Source of the DNA: Janthinobacterium rivuli
GTDB lineage: Bacteria > Pseudomonadota > Gammaproteobacteria > Burkholderiales > Burkholderiaceae_D
Length of the DNA: 64,000 nt
Assembly (NCBI RefSeq): GCF_009208735.1
Contig: NZ_WFLJ01000001.1
Location: forward strand, 434,001-498,000
Direction: 5' to 3'
The first letter of the stretch is position 1, and each line of letters begins with the position of its first letter. The position numbers and the translations under genes are program-made. Below, piece after piece: positions 8,483 to 17,672 of the stretch. The notes beneath the pieces are model-generated. The model searched no databases. It worked only from the letters and a program-made list of their open reading frames with translations, and had not been told where the DNA came from.

Positions 8483-11400
8483 ATGGTGGGCAGAATCTCG
8501 CGCATGATCGGAAAATTGACGGTGGGGCGCAAACTGGCACTGATTTATTTGCTCGACCTGTCCGCCGTGATCTTCATTTCCGGCATCCTCATCAACGAAA
8601 AATACCTCGCCATCGATTTCTCGCGCAAGGAGATGGCGGGCAATGACTACATCGCCGCCATCCGCGATGCGCTGCTGCCCGTCACGCGCGGCACGGCGCA
8701 AGCGGCGGCCGTGGAGCAGGCCGAACGCCGCTTCGGCGCGGGCATGCGCAGCGCCGAACTGAATGCGCACTTTGCCGCCCTGCTGCGCCAGGCGGGCAGC
8801 ACCCCCGCTGCGCCGGACGACAGCGTCGCCCCCTCGCCCGCCTTCGTCGCCGGGCGCGAACTGCTCACGCGCGTGGGCAACCAGTCGAACCTGATCCTCG
8901 ACCCGGACCTGGACAGCTACTACACGATGTCGCTGGTGATCCTGCGCTTTCCGGAACTGCTGGAAGTGATCAACAGCACGCGCGCGCTGGCCCTGCAGCT
9001 GGCCACGGCCGAAGGCGCGCGGCGCCAGCGCCTGCAAACCCAGTTCCTGATCCTGGAAGGGCGCATGGACGCCACCATGGCCGGCATCGGCAGCGACTAC
9101 ACGGAGGCGTTCGCGGCCAGCACGCCACTGCTGCGCCAGCACCTGGACGGCTCGCGCGCGGCCCTGCAGCAAGCCGTGGCGCAGTTTCGCGCCAGCACCC
9201 AGGCGCTGGCCGGTGCACCGGCCCAGGCCGATGGCGGCGGCGCCCTGCTGCGGCACGATGCGGCCGCCACTGCGGCCCTGCAGCGTGCCTGGCGCGAAGC
9301 GGAAGGCCAATTGCACCGGTTGATCCAGCTGCGCGTGGACGGTTTCTTCACGCGCATGTGGCTGCACCTGGGCACGGCCGTGCTGCTGCTGGTGATGATA
9401 CTGGGGCTGGTGTTTTTCGTCGCGCGCCAGATCGCCCTGCCCATCCGCCGCCTGGCGCGCGTGGCGCAGGAAGTGCGCGAAACGGGCGACCATAGCCTGC
9501 GCGCCGTCTGGGACAGCGAGGACGAAACGGGGCGCCTGGTCGGCGCCTTCAATACCATGCTGCAGCAGCTCGACTTCCAGCGCATGGCGCAGCAGGAACT
9601 GGTGGCGCGCGCCAGCGCGGCCGACGCGCAGCGCCAGCTGGTCGACGCCATTCCCATCCCGCTGATGGTCACCTCGATCCCGCATCACCAGGTGCTGCAC
9701 GCGAACCAGGCCGCGCACGCGTGGCAGGGCGGCCTGGAACGCGATCCGTGGGTGGGCGGCATGCATCCGCAAGCCCGTTCGCGCTTCTTCCAGCGCTTGA
9801 GCGACCTGGGCGCCGTCGATGAATTCGAGGTGTGCTGGAGCGGCGGCGCCACGCCCACCTGGGCCTTGATTTCCGCGCGCCTGATCGACTACCAGGGCCA
9901 GCGCGCCGTGCTGTCGACCTTCACGCCGATCAACAAGATGAAGCTGATGGAGTCGCGCCTGGAACTGTGGGCCAAGGTCTTCGAGGCATCGGCGGAAAGC
10001 CTGATCGTGATGGACGCCGGCATGCGCATCATCACCGTCAACCAGGCCTTCCGCCGCCATTCGCTGTACGACATGGTGGAGCTGATCGGCAAGCGCCCGG
10101 CCTTCCTGCTGGCGCCCGACAACCCTCCCGAGCAGCTCGACAGCCTGCGCCGGACCCTGGCGCGGCGCGGCTACTGGCAGGGCGAGATCCGGGTGCAGCG
10201 CAAGTCGCTGGAAAGCTATCCGGCCTGGCTGGTGATGAACGCCGTGCGCGACCTCGATGGCGTCACCACGCATTTCATCGCCAGTTCGCTCGACATCAGC
10301 GAACGCAAGGCCAGCGAGCGGCAGATCGAGCACATGGCCCACCACGACGCGCTCACGGGACTGGCGAACCGCCACGTGTCGAAACTGCGCCTGGCGGCCG
10401 CCATCGCGCAGGCGCGCCGCAGCGGCGAAAAGGTGGGCGTGCTGTTCGTCGACCTGGACCGCTTCAAGCACGTCAACGACGCGCTGGGCCACCACGTGGG
10501 CGACGCGCTGCTGCAATCGGTCTCAAAGCGCCTGCTGCAGCTGGTGCGCGAAGGCGACACCGTCAGCCGCCTGGGCGGCGATGAATTCGTCGTCATCCTC
10601 AACGGCATCGGCGACGCGGAGGCCATCGGCGCGCTGCTCGACACACGCCTGATACCGGCCATGCGCCAGCCGCACCACGTGGAAGGCAGCGAGCTGTATG
10701 TCTCGTGCAGCGTGGGCGTGGCCATCTACCCGGACCACGGCGACGACATGGATACCCTGATGCGCCACGCCGACGCGGCCATGTACCAGGCCAAGAGCGG
10801 CGGGCGCGATCATGCGCGCATGTTCACGCCGCAGATGCAGGAGCAGCAGTTGCAGCAGTTGCATCTGGAAAGCGACCTGCGCCACGCCATCGAACGGCAG
10901 GAACTGGTGCTGCACTACCAGCCGCGCATCGATGCGACGAGCAAGCGCCTGAATGGCGTGGAAAGCCTGATCCGCTGGCAGCACCCGCAGCACGGCCTGA
11001 TCGCGCCCGACAGCTTCATACCCGCCGCCGAGGAATCGGGCCTGATCGTCGCCATCGGCGCGTGGGTCATCCGCGAAGCGTGCCGCCAGCAGCTGGCCTG
11101 GCGCGAGGCGGGCGCGGGCGACATCGCCGTGTCGATCAACCTGTCGGCCATCCAGCTGAAAAGCGGCGGTCTGGTGGCCACCTTGCGCGAGGTGCTGCGC
11201 GAGTTTCCCGTCACGCCGGGACAGATCGAATTCGAACTGACCGAGTCTATCCTGATGGACAACGTGGACGACACCATCGCCACCCTGCACGCCATCAAGG
11301 AACTGGGTTTCGCGCTGTCGATCGACGATTTCGGCACCGGCTATTCGAGCCTGAACTACCTGTGCCGCTTCCCGCTCGACAAGCTGAAGATCGACATGAG

Positions 11401-11638
11401 CTTCGTGCAGGACATCCACGGTTCGCCGCAAAACCTGGCGGTGACGAAAGCCATCATCGGCCTTGGCCATACCCTGGGCTTGACGGTCACCGCCGAGGGC
11501 GTGGAAAGCGCGGCCGATGCCGACGTGCTGCGCCACGCCGGCTGCGATGAATTGCAAGGCTACTTTTTTGCCCGCCCCATGCCGCAGGCCCACTTCATGG
11601 CCTGGCTGGCGCACAGCGCCGCGCCCCGCGCCGCCTGA
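8483..11638 (+). CDS. Membrane-bound GGDEF/EAL c-di-GMP signalling protein with HAMP and PAS
   Basis: A 1051-residue sensor. A first membrane helix lies at about 15-37, followed by a long periplasmic domain, a second helix at about 290-312, HAMP (about 315-370), a PAS-like region ending near 615, GGDEF (about 620-780) and EAL (about 790-1045). The cyclase signature GGDEF is intact, with an inhibitory I-site RxxD (REGD) five residues before it. The phosphodiesterase domain reads ESL instead of EAL but retains the N, ELTES, DDFGTGYSSL, KID and AEGVES motifs that bind metals and substrate. Both activities are therefore plausible. An AAGGTGG ribosome site precedes the ATG. It stands alone between two intergenic gaps; the sensed signal cannot be read from sequence. 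Confidence 0.93.
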   Translation: MVGRISRMIGKLTVGRKLALIYLLDLSAVIFISGILINEKYLAIDFSRKEMAGNDYIAAIRDALLPVTRGTAQAAAVEQAERRFGAGMRSAELNAHFAALLRQAGSTPAAPDDSVAPSPAFVAGRELLTRVGNQSNLILDPDLDSYYTMSLVILRFPELLEVINSTRALALQLATAEGARRQRLQTQFLILEGRMDATMAGIGSDYTEAFAASTPLLRQHLDGSRAALQQAVAQFRASTQALAGAPAQADGGGALLRHDAAATAALQRAWREAEGQLHRLIQLRVDGFFTRMWLHLGTAVLLLVMILGLVFFVARQIALPIRRLARVAQEVRETGDHSLRAVWDSEDETGRLVGAFNTMLQQLDFQRMAQQELVARASAADAQRQLVDAIPIPLMVTSIPHHQVLHANQAAHAWQGGLERDPWVGGMHPQARSRFFQRLSDLGAVDEFEVCWSGGATPTWALISARLIDYQGQRAVLSTFTPINKMKLMESRLELWAKVFEASAESLIVMDAGMRIITVNQAFRRHSLYDMVELIGKRPAFLLAPDNPPEQLDSLRRTLARRGYWQGEIRVQRKSLESYPAWLVMNAVRDLDGVTTHFIASSLDISERKASERQIEHMAHHDALTGLANRHVSKLRLAAAIAQARRSGEKVGVLFVDLDRFKHVNDALGHHVGDALLQSVSKRLLQLVREGDTVSRLGGDEFVVILNGIGDAEAIGALLDTRLIPAMRQPHHVEGSELYVSCSVGVAIYPDHGDDMDTLMRHADAAMYQAKSGGRDHARMFTPQMQEQQLQQLHLESDLRHAIERQELVLHYQPRIDATSKRLNGVESLIRWQHPQHGLIAPDSFIPAAEESGLIVAIGAWVIREACRQQLAWREAGAGDIAVSINLSAIQLKSGGLVATLREVLREFPVTPGQIEFELTESILMDNVDDTIATLHAIKELGFALSIDDFGTGYSSLNYLCRFPLDKLKIDMSFVQDIHGSPQNLAVTKAIIGLGHTLGLTVTAEGVESAADADVLRHAGCDELQGYFFARPMPQAHFMAWLAHSAAPRAA

Positions 11639-11863
11639 CACCTGCTGTGGAGCACCCGCAACGCGCGCGCCGGAGTCTTCGATGCGCGGCGCGCCGCCAG
11701 GGCGCATGAATGCAGCAGGGATACCGGAATTGGTATTGACATCGCAAAAGAAGTCATTTGTGGGGCAAAGTCATTCCCACCTACCATGTTTCTGAGCAAG
11801 TTCCAGCTCCGGCGGCGACCGCCGCGGCGTTCTCAACATAACTAAAAAACAGGTGGAGACAAG

Positions 11864-14542
11864 ATGAAGCAATCGATGGCAACGGGCACCCGCACGCCCA
11901 GGCAAAACACACGGCTGACCTTGAAGGCCACGGTGGCCGCGCTGGCCGGCGCCGGCCTGCTGAGCAGCGCTTCCGTCTGGGCGCAACAGGCGCCCGCCGT
12001 GGAAGCCGTAGAAACGGTGGAAACGGCAGCACCGGCGGCAGCCGCACAGGAAGCCGCAGCCGACCATGCCGGCATCGCCGTGGTGGCCGTCACCGGTGTG
12101 CGCCGCGCCGCACAGAGCGCGCAGACGATCAAGAAAAACAACGACCAGGTGGTCGACTCCATCGTCGCCGATGAAATCGGCAAATTCCCCGACAAGAACG
12201 TGGCCGAAATCCTCGGCCGCGTGACGGGCGTGCAGATCCGCCGCGAAGGCGGCGAGGCCGGTTCCGTCATCATCCGCGGCTTGCCCGGCGTGGTGACCCT
12301 GCTCAATGGCCGCGAAATGTTCACCTCCGTGGGCCGCAGCCTGTACCTGGCCGACATCCCGACGGCCATGCTGCAGCGCGTGGACGTGTACAAATCGCAG
12401 GGCGCCGACATGGTCGAAGGCGGCACGGCCGGCGTGGTCGACGTGCGCACCAACCGCCCGTTCGATTTCAAGGGCTTCACGGCGTCGGGCAACGTGCGCG
12501 CCGAGCACCGCGACAAGTCCGGCTCGACGGATCCGAACGTCAGCGGCATGGTGTCGAACCGCTGGAAGACGCCATACGGCGAATTCGGCGCCCTGCTCGG
12601 CCTGTCCTACCAGCGCAGCAAATACTATGACGAGACAATCTGGAACGCCGAACCCGTCAAGCGCCCGGACGCGGGCAACATCACGGGCCCGGATTCCGTC
12701 GGCATGATCCCGACCGTGGGCGACCGCAAGCGCTACGCGGCGAACGCCGCCTTCCAGTGGCGCCCGAACTCGCAGGTGGAAGTGTATGCGGAAGGCATGT
12801 CGACCCTGATCAAGCACGCGTTCGACAGCCAGTTCTTCGTCGGTTCGCTGCCCTGGGGGCAAAACCCGGACATCACCCTGATCCCCGGCACCAATCAGGC
12901 GGCCACGGTGGGCAAGATCGACGGCCCATGGTCGCCGTTCACGCTCGGCTCGACCCAGGCGCGGCGCGACCGCTCGATCGGTTCGCAAGGCGCCATCGGC
13001 GCGCGCTGGGACATCACGCCGCAGCTGCGCGCCACGACGGAACTGGCGCGCACGGTGAGCAACTTCGAGCGCGAATTTCCCATCCTCGACTTCCTCGCCC
13101 ATCCGACCAGCGTGATCGGCAGCACGAACGTGAACGGCGGCGCGCAGATCAGCTACCCCGGCTACAACATGCTGGACCCGAAGAACTACACCCTGCTCGG
13201 CTTCTACGACAATCACAGCCACGACGAAGGCAGCTCGACCGACTGGCGCGGCGACGTCACCTACGACATGGACAGCACGGGCTTCTTCCGCGAATTCTCG
13301 GGCGGCGTGCGCCTGGCCAAGCGCAAGGCCGAATCGATCCGCGAAAAGAACGTGCAAGGCGGGCTGACGTCGATCATGACTGCCGATGCCCTGCCCGGCC
13401 TGGCCTGCACCTCGCATAAGAACACGGGCAACTTCGGCCTGCAAAGCTGGCTCACGCCGTGCCGCGACTTCATGCTCAACAACACGGATACCTTGCGCCA
13501 GCTGTTTACGGGCAGCACCGAGCGCAGCCCGGACGATCCGATGACCCACTTCAAGGACGTGGAAAAAACCAATGCCATCTACGGCAAGGCGCGCATCGGC
13601 TTTGACGTGGCGCAGGTGCCGGTCGATGGCACCGTGGGCGTGCGCGTGGTGCAGACCAAGCAGGACTTGCAAGGCAATTCCTCGCAAAACGGCATCGTCA
13701 CGCCGGTGCGCGTGAAAACGTCCGATACGGACGTGCTGCCCAGCCTGACCCTGAAAGCCATGTTGCGCCAGGACCTGATCGCCCGCCTGACGGCCGGCAA
13801 GGCCGTGCAGCGCCCGAACTTCGCCGACTTCAATCCCGGCGTGACCCTGGGCCAGAGCCTGGAGATGGTGCGCCCGACGGGCAGCGGCGGCAATCCCGAC
13901 CTCAAACCCGTGGAAGGCAAGAACCTCGATGCGGCGCTGGAATGGTATTTCGCGCAGACGGGTTCCGTCACGGCCACCGTGTTCCGGCACAACTTCAAGA
14001 ATTACATCCTGTCCGGCTCGGCCAAGGAAACGTATGGCGGCATCGAGTACGACATCACGCGCCCCCGCAACACGTCGAAAGGCCACCTGCAGGGCGTGGA
14101 AATGGCCTACCAGCAGTTCTACGACAAGCTGCCCGGCTGGATGAGCGGCCTGGGCCTGCAGGCGAACGCCACCTACATGACGGGCGAGCTGGAAGAACTC
14201 AATGGCGGCGTGCATCCGTTCACGGGCATGTCGAAGTGGTCGGCCAACATCGTCGGTCTGTACGAACAGGGACCGTGGTCGGCGCGCCTGGCCTACAGCT
14301 GGCGCGACAAGTACGTCGACGACTACAACTACCGCGGCAAGGGCATCCACCTGACAGTGGCGCCCACCAAGACCCTGGACGCGTCGGTGTCGTACAAGCT
14401 CAATCCGCATACCACGGTGACGCTGGACGCCAACAACCTGCTCGACTCGACCTACCGCGACTACCACGACACGCCGGACTATGTGCGCGACGTGCGGCGC
14501 TATGACAAGGTTGTCGGCCTGTCTGTGCGCTGGAGCTACTAA
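11864..14542 (+). CDS. TonB-dependent outer membrane receptor
   Basis: An 892-residue receptor with a long signal peptide (cleavage probably after SVWAQ near residue 41), an Ala/Glu-rich linker, a plug domain (VVDSIVADEIGKFPDKNVAE, IIRGLPG, TLLNGREM) and a beta-barrel ending in an aromatic residue (VRWSY). The plug wording is typical of the large Xanthomonas/Caulobacter-type TonB receptor group, many of which import carbohydrates. The next genes encode an RpiR-type regulator with a sugar-phosphate-binding SIS domain and an aminotransferase, which would fit an amino- or keto-sugar, but they are separated by repeats and a terminator. The substrate is not determined. The stop codon abuts repeat A. 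Confidence 0.92.
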   Translation: MKQSMATGTRTPRQNTRLTLKATVAALAGAGLLSSASVWAQQAPAVEAVETVETAAPAAAAQEAAADHAGIAVVAVTGVRRAAQSAQTIKKNNDQVVDSIVADEIGKFPDKNVAEILGRVTGVQIRREGGEAGSVIIRGLPGVVTLLNGREMFTSVGRSLYLADIPTAMLQRVDVYKSQGADMVEGGTAGVVDVRTNRPFDFKGFTASGNVRAEHRDKSGSTDPNVSGMVSNRWKTPYGEFGALLGLSYQRSKYYDETIWNAEPVKRPDAGNITGPDSVGMIPTVGDRKRYAANAAFQWRPNSQVEVYAEGMSTLIKHAFDSQFFVGSLPWGQNPDITLIPGTNQAATVGKIDGPWSPFTLGSTQARRDRSIGSQGAIGARWDITPQLRATTELARTVSNFEREFPILDFLAHPTSVIGSTNVNGGAQISYPGYNMLDPKNYTLLGFYDNHSHDEGSSTDWRGDVTYDMDSTGFFREFSGGVRLAKRKAESIREKNVQGGLTSIMTADALPGLACTSHKNTGNFGLQSWLTPCRDFMLNNTDTLRQLFTGSTERSPDDPMTHFKDVEKTNAIYGKARIGFDVAQVPVDGTVGVRVVQTKQDLQGNSSQNGIVTPVRVKTSDTDVLPSLTLKAMLRQDLIARLTAGKAVQRPNFADFNPGVTLGQSLEMVRPTGSGGNPDLKPVEGKNLDAALEWYFAQTGSVTATVFRHNFKNYILSGSAKETYGGIEYDITRPRNTSKGHLQGVEMAYQQFYDKLPGWMSGLGLQANATYMTGELEELNGGVHPFTGMSKWSANIVGLYEQGPWSARLAYSWRDKYVDDYNYRGKGIHLTVAPTKTLDASVSYKLNPHTTVTLDANNLLDSTYRDYHDTPDYVRDVRRYDKVVGLSVRWSY

Positions 14543-14622
14543 AAACGCCCAGGGCGTTGTTGCCGCGCCTCGCCGTACTGTGCGTACTGTCTTCGGCGCG
14601 GCGCCTAGCCCTGGACGTTTTT
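14541..14622 (+). repeat. Repeat A, copy 1
   Basis: An 82-bp element that begins AAAAACGCCCAGGGC and ends GCCCTGGACGTTTTT, so its ends are near-perfect inverted repeats. The middle carries GCCTCGCCGTAC and GTACTGTCTTCGGC, also complementary. It is highly similar to 50204-50287 and 50298-50381. As RNA it folds into one long stem with a T-tract and could act as terminator of the receptor gene. Confidence 0.85.
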
Positions 14623-14716
14623 AGCACCGGCAGTAACACCTGACCAAACCGGCTGCGCGGCGCGCTTTGCGGCCGGCGATGGTTTTGTCAGGCGTCGAAA
14701 CGTCGTTGAAATTCAT
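14621..14716 (-). CDS. Possible 31-residue small protein overlapping repeat B
   Basis: An ATG at 14716 on the minus strand is preceded by a good GGAAGAAG ribosome site and opens 31 codons (begins MNFNDVSTPDKTIAG, basic and Cys-containing at the end). Most of the frame is the translation of repeat B, which argues that it may be chance. No family is recognised. The start context is the only positive evidence. Confidence 0.2.
   Translation of the reverse strand: MNFNDVSTPDKTIAGRKARRAAGLVRCYCRC
14635..14696 (+). repeat. Repeat B, copy 1 (internally deleted form)
   Basis: A 62-bp copy that joins the left end of repeat B (CACCTGACCAAACC, then GCGCGGCGCGCTTTGCGGCC) directly to the right end (GGTTTTGTCAGGCGTC). 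Compared with 34478-34597 and 37021-37141 it lacks about 55 bp of the central part carrying the GTACGGT motif. Confidence 0.8.
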
Positions 14717-14745
14717 AATTTTCTTCTTCCTTCGAGGGTTTTCAG

Positions 14746-14775
14746 CGCCAGCCGGCAACGGTTGGCGTTTTTTTT
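14746..14775 (+). terminator. Rho-independent terminator
   Basis: A 9-bp stem with one G-T pair (CGCCAGCCG / CGGTTGGCG), loop GCAA and a run of eight T. It lies about 200 bp after the receptor stop codon, beyond repeats A and B, and probably ends that transcript. Confidence 0.85.
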
Positions 14776-14879
14776 GCTCTATGGAATCTATCCGACAGTG
14801 GAATTGATTCAACGCAAAATGGTGGCGTCCGGGCGCTTTTATGCTGGCAGCCTGACTAGCGAACCCGGCGGGGGACAGC

Positions 14880-15164
14880 ATGCGCAATCCACGGCCCATC
14901 GACACACACCTATTTCAGCCCGACATCCCGGTGCGGCTCGACATGCGCACGGCGGCGCTGGTCGAGCATGCGCTGGCCTTGCAGGAAATGGCCGGCACGG
15001 GCGCCGCCGCCCTGTTTTTGCACTGCCACGACGTGCCGCTGCCCACCGCCTTGCGCGTGCTGACGACCGGGCCGCGCCGCAAACCGGCCGGGCCGCATCT
15101 GTTTGCCCGCCTGCGTCCACGCACGGCCGCCCGGGCGCAAGCGTCGCCGCTACCGGCGCGCTGA
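14880..15164 (+). CDS. Hypothetical protein
   Basis: A 94-residue frame with an ATG after a GGGGGACA purine-rich stretch. It contains a plausible helical segment (LDMRTAALVEHALALQEM) and an Arg/Pro/Ala-rich tail that looks low-complexity. No family is recognised. It ends 44 bp before the RpiR-type regulator on the same strand and may be co-transcribed. Its codon use is like that of its neighbours. The short length and basic tail leave open that it is not a gene. Confidence 0.4.
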   Translation: MRNPRPIDTHLFQPDIPVRLDMRTAALVEHALALQEMAGTGAAALFLHCHDVPLPTALRVLTTGPRRKPAGPHLFARLRPRTAARAQASPLPAR

Positions 15165-15208
15165 CGAATCCTGTACCATCGCCGCAAACTATCAACTGAG
15201 GCACGGCG

Positions 15209-16105
15209 ATGCAGGCAGCGACACCCCACGACTCCTATGCGGCACTGATGGACCTGATCAAGGCGCGCCATGCGCAGCTGAGTCCGCAATTCCAAGCCGG
15301 CGCGCGCTATCTGGTCGACCATCCGGACGAGGTGGCCGTCTCCTCGATGCGCAGCATCGCCGCGCGCGCGCAGGTGCAGTCGGCCGCCCTCGTGCGCCTG
15401 GCGCAACAGCTGGGCTTTGCCGGCTGGCCCGAGCTGAAAGCCATCTTCGTGGAACGCCTGCGCGCGGGACCAAGCGACTATGCCGCAAAGGCGGGCGCGC
15501 TGGCCGGCAAGGAGGGAAAAGAGCGCGACCTAGTCATCGAAGTATTCACGGTGCAGCAACGCAACCTGGCCGCCACGGAAAGCGCCAACCATGGCGCCCT
15601 GGATGCGGCCGCCAACCTGCTGCAGGCGGCGCCCCGCGTGCACGTGGCCGGCTTTCGCGCCGCCCACCCCATCGCCTACACCCTGCATTATCTGTACCGG
15701 CTGCTGCGCCCCAGCGTGCAGCTGCTGAGCGGCCAGGGCGGCACCCTGGAAATGGACTTGCGCGCCCTGCAGGCGGGCGAAGCCGTCGTCGTCGTCAGCT
15801 TCGCGCCGTATTCGAGCGAAGCGCTGCTGGTGGCGCAGGCGGCGCGCCTGGCCGGTTGCCAGGTGGTCGCCATCAGCGACAGCGCCATCTCGCCGCTGGC
15901 CCTGCAGGCCGACGCCAGCATCGTCATCGCCGTCGACAGTCCCTCGTTCTTCCCCTCCATCGTGGCCGGCGTCGCAGCCGTGGAAAGCCTGGTGGAATTG
16001 CTGGTGGCACGTGCCGGGCCCGATGCCGTACACGCCATCGGCGCGGCGGAAAAGCAATTGCGGGCGCTGGGCGCCTACGCAAAAACATCGAATGATGTAA
16101 ATTAA
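15209..16105 (+). CDS. MurR/RpiR family transcriptional regulator
   Basis: A 298-residue regulator with an N-terminal helix-turn-helix of the RpiR type (about 5-80, including FQAGARYLVDHPDEVAVSSM and SAALVRLAQQLGFAGWPELK) and a C-terminal SIS domain (about 125-265) that in this family binds phosphosugars. The conserved sequence FVERL follows the HTH. It sits 84 bp upstream of a class III aminotransferase whose promoter region contains TGATGTA/TACATCA inverted half-sites. Control of that gene by this regulator is inference. Members act as repressors or activators of sugar and amino-sugar catabolism. Confidence 0.9.
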   Translation: MQAATPHDSYAALMDLIKARHAQLSPQFQAGARYLVDHPDEVAVSSMRSIAARAQVQSAALVRLAQQLGFAGWPELKAIFVERLRAGPSDYAAKAGALAGKEGKERDLVIEVFTVQQRNLAATESANHGALDAAANLLQAAPRVHVAGFRAAHPIAYTLHYLYRLLRPSVQLLSGQGGTLEMDLRALQAGEAVVVVSFAPYSSEALLVAQAARLAGCQVVAISDSAISPLALQADASIVIAVDSPSFFPSIVAGVAAVESLVELLVARAGPDAVHAIGAAEKQLRALGAYAKTSNDVN

Positions 16106-16153
16106 AAATAAAATACATCAAACGTTGCAATGCGGTGCAGCGCATCCTATAAT
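16085..16153 (+). promoter_or_regulatory. Sigma-70 promoter with overlapping palindromic operator candidate
   Basis: TTGCAA (16125-16130), a 17-bp spacer and a perfect TATAAT (16148-16153) form a strong promoter for the aminotransferase. Just upstream, TGATGTA at 16093-16099 and TACATCA at 16114-16120 are inverted half-sites around an AT-only spacer. A third ACATC half-site is at 16085-16089. The position beside the -35 box suits a repressor such as the adjacent RpiR-type protein. Confidence 0.7.
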
Positions 16154-16189
16154 CGGCCATCTCCCCCTTGCCGACAAGAAAGCGATGCC

Positions 16190-17512
16190 ATGAGCCATGT
16201 CTTCCACCGCAGCCTGACCGCCAATTACCCTGTCGCCACGGGCGGCGACGGCCCTTACCTGATCGATGCGGATGGCAAGCGCTACCTGGACGCCTGCGGC
16301 GGCGCGGCCGTCTCCTGCCTCGGCCATTCGGATGCGGCCGTGATCGCTGCCGTGCAGCAGCAGGTGGCCAGCATGGCGTATGCGCACAGCTCCTTCTTTA
16401 CCAACGAGCCGATGGAGCAGCTGGCCGATTTCCTCGTCACCCGGGCGCCGGCCGGCATCGACAGCGTGTATTTCGTCTCGGGCGGCTCGGAAGCGGTGGA
16501 AAGCGCACTGAAAATGACGCGCCAGTATTTTGTCGAGCGGGGCCAGCCGCAACGCCGCCACGTCATCGCGCGCCGACAGAGCTATCACGGCAACACCCTG
16601 GGCGCGCTGGCCACGGGCGGCAACGCGTGGCGGCGCCAGCAGTTCGAGCCGCTGCTGATCGACGTCACCCACGTATCGCCCTGCTATGCTTACCGTGACC
16701 AGCCGGCCCATGAAACGGACGGCGACTACGTGGCGCGCCTGGGCCAGGAACTGGAAGACCATATCGCCGCGCTGGGCGCGGAGAACGTCATGGCCTTCAT
16801 CGCCGAACCCGTCGTCGGCGCCACGGCCGGCGCCCTGCCCGCCGTCGCCGGCTACTTCCAGCGCATGCGCGACATTTGCCAGCGCCACGGCATCCTGCTG
16901 ATTCTCGACGAAGTCATGTGCGGCATGGGCCGCACGGGCAGCCTGTTCGCCTGCGAGCAGGAAGGCGTCACGGCCGACCTGATCTGCATCGCCAAGGGCC
17001 TGGGCGCCGGCTACCAACCGATCGGCGCCGTGATGGTGTCGCGGGACATCCGCGACACGATTCGCGCCGGCACGGGCTTCTTCCAGCACGGCCACACGTA
17101 TATCGGCCACGCCACGGCCTGCGCCGCCGCGCTGGCCGTGCAGCGGCAGATCGAGGAACGCGATTTGCTGACCAACGTGCGCGCCATGGGCTGCTTGCTG
17201 AACGAGCGGCTGCACCAGCGTTTCGACGGCCATGCGCACGTAGGCGACATCCGCGGCCGCGGCCTGTTCCTGGGCCTGGAACTGGTGCAGGAGCGCGCCA
17301 GCAAGCAACCGTTCGACCCGGCCCGCCGCCTGCACGCAGGCATCAAGGCGCACGCCATGCAAAACGGACTGATGTGCTACCCCATGGGCGGCACCATCGA
17401 CGGCCTGCACGGCGACCACATCCTGCTGGCGCCGCCCTACATCATCGACGCCAGCCACGTCGATGAGATCGTCGACAAGCTGGGCACGGCCATCGACGCC
17501 TGCGTGGGCTAA
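16190..17512 (+). CDS. Class III pyridoxal-phosphate aminotransferase
   Basis: A 440-residue enzyme of the omega-amino acid/aspartate aminotransferase family. Seen are the substrate/PLP region VSGGSEAVESALKM, SYHGNT, the aspartate-containing LDEVMCGMGRTG and the Schiff-base lysine in CIAKGLGAGYQPIG. The start at 16190 is chosen because the promoter TATAAT at 16148-16153 lies within any longer reading frame, and residues from MSHVFHRSL align with the usual family start. It is cytosolic and soluble. The exact amino donor cannot be assigned. Position downstream of an RpiR-type regulator suggests a catabolic role. The stop codon abuts an inverted-repeat element. Confidence 0.9.
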   Translation: MSHVFHRSLTANYPVATGGDGPYLIDADGKRYLDACGGAAVSCLGHSDAAVIAAVQQQVASMAYAHSSFFTNEPMEQLADFLVTRAPAGIDSVYFVSGGSEAVESALKMTRQYFVERGQPQRRHVIARRQSYHGNTLGALATGGNAWRRQQFEPLLIDVTHVSPCYAYRDQPAHETDGDYVARLGQELEDHIAALGAENVMAFIAEPVVGATAGALPAVAGYFQRMRDICQRHGILLILDEVMCGMGRTGSLFACEQEGVTADLICIAKGLGAGYQPIGAVMVSRDIRDTIRAGTGFFQHGHTYIGHATACAAALAVQRQIEERDLLTNVRAMGCLLNERLHQRFDGHAHVGDIRGRGLFLGLELVQERASKQPFDPARRLHAGIKAHAMQNGLMCYPMGGTIDGLHGDHILLAPPYIIDASHVDEIVDKLGTAIDACVG

Positions 17513-17672
17513 GAGCCTATCCCAGCAGATGAATACATCCCCTGCTGGCGCCCCTCAGAAGCGGGGACTGCGTTGATCATCGTCGCGTGGCTCGCCACGC
17601 GTCCTCCTCACGCCTTGTCCGCGCTCCTGATGCGCTGCCAGCAGAAGACGCTCCCTACTGGCATAGGCTCTA
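17513..17672. repeat. Inverted-repeat-bounded intergenic element
   Basis: A 160-bp non-coding element whose ends, GAGCCTATCCCAGCAG and CTACTGGCATAGGCTC, are imperfect inverted repeats of about 16 bp. The interior carries CCCCTGCTGGCGCC and a GCGTGGCTCGCCACGC palindrome. It separates the aminotransferase from the PAAR gene and includes the stop codon of the latter. The form is that of a small non-autonomous repeat; it encodes no transposase. Confidence 0.65.

Noticed and set aside
10950..10990. Inactive EAL domain because of ESL
   Set aside because: The other metal and substrate residues are intact, and Ser in place of Ala occurs in active enzymes.
11771..14467. An 898-codon minus-strand frame opposite the TonB receptor
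   Set aside because: It has no family sequence and is a codon shadow of the receptor gene.
15103..16095. A 330-codon alternative frame overlapping the RpiR-type gene
   Set aside because: It is Arg/Gly/Ala-rich without any domain, while the overlapping frame carries a clear HTH and SIS domain.
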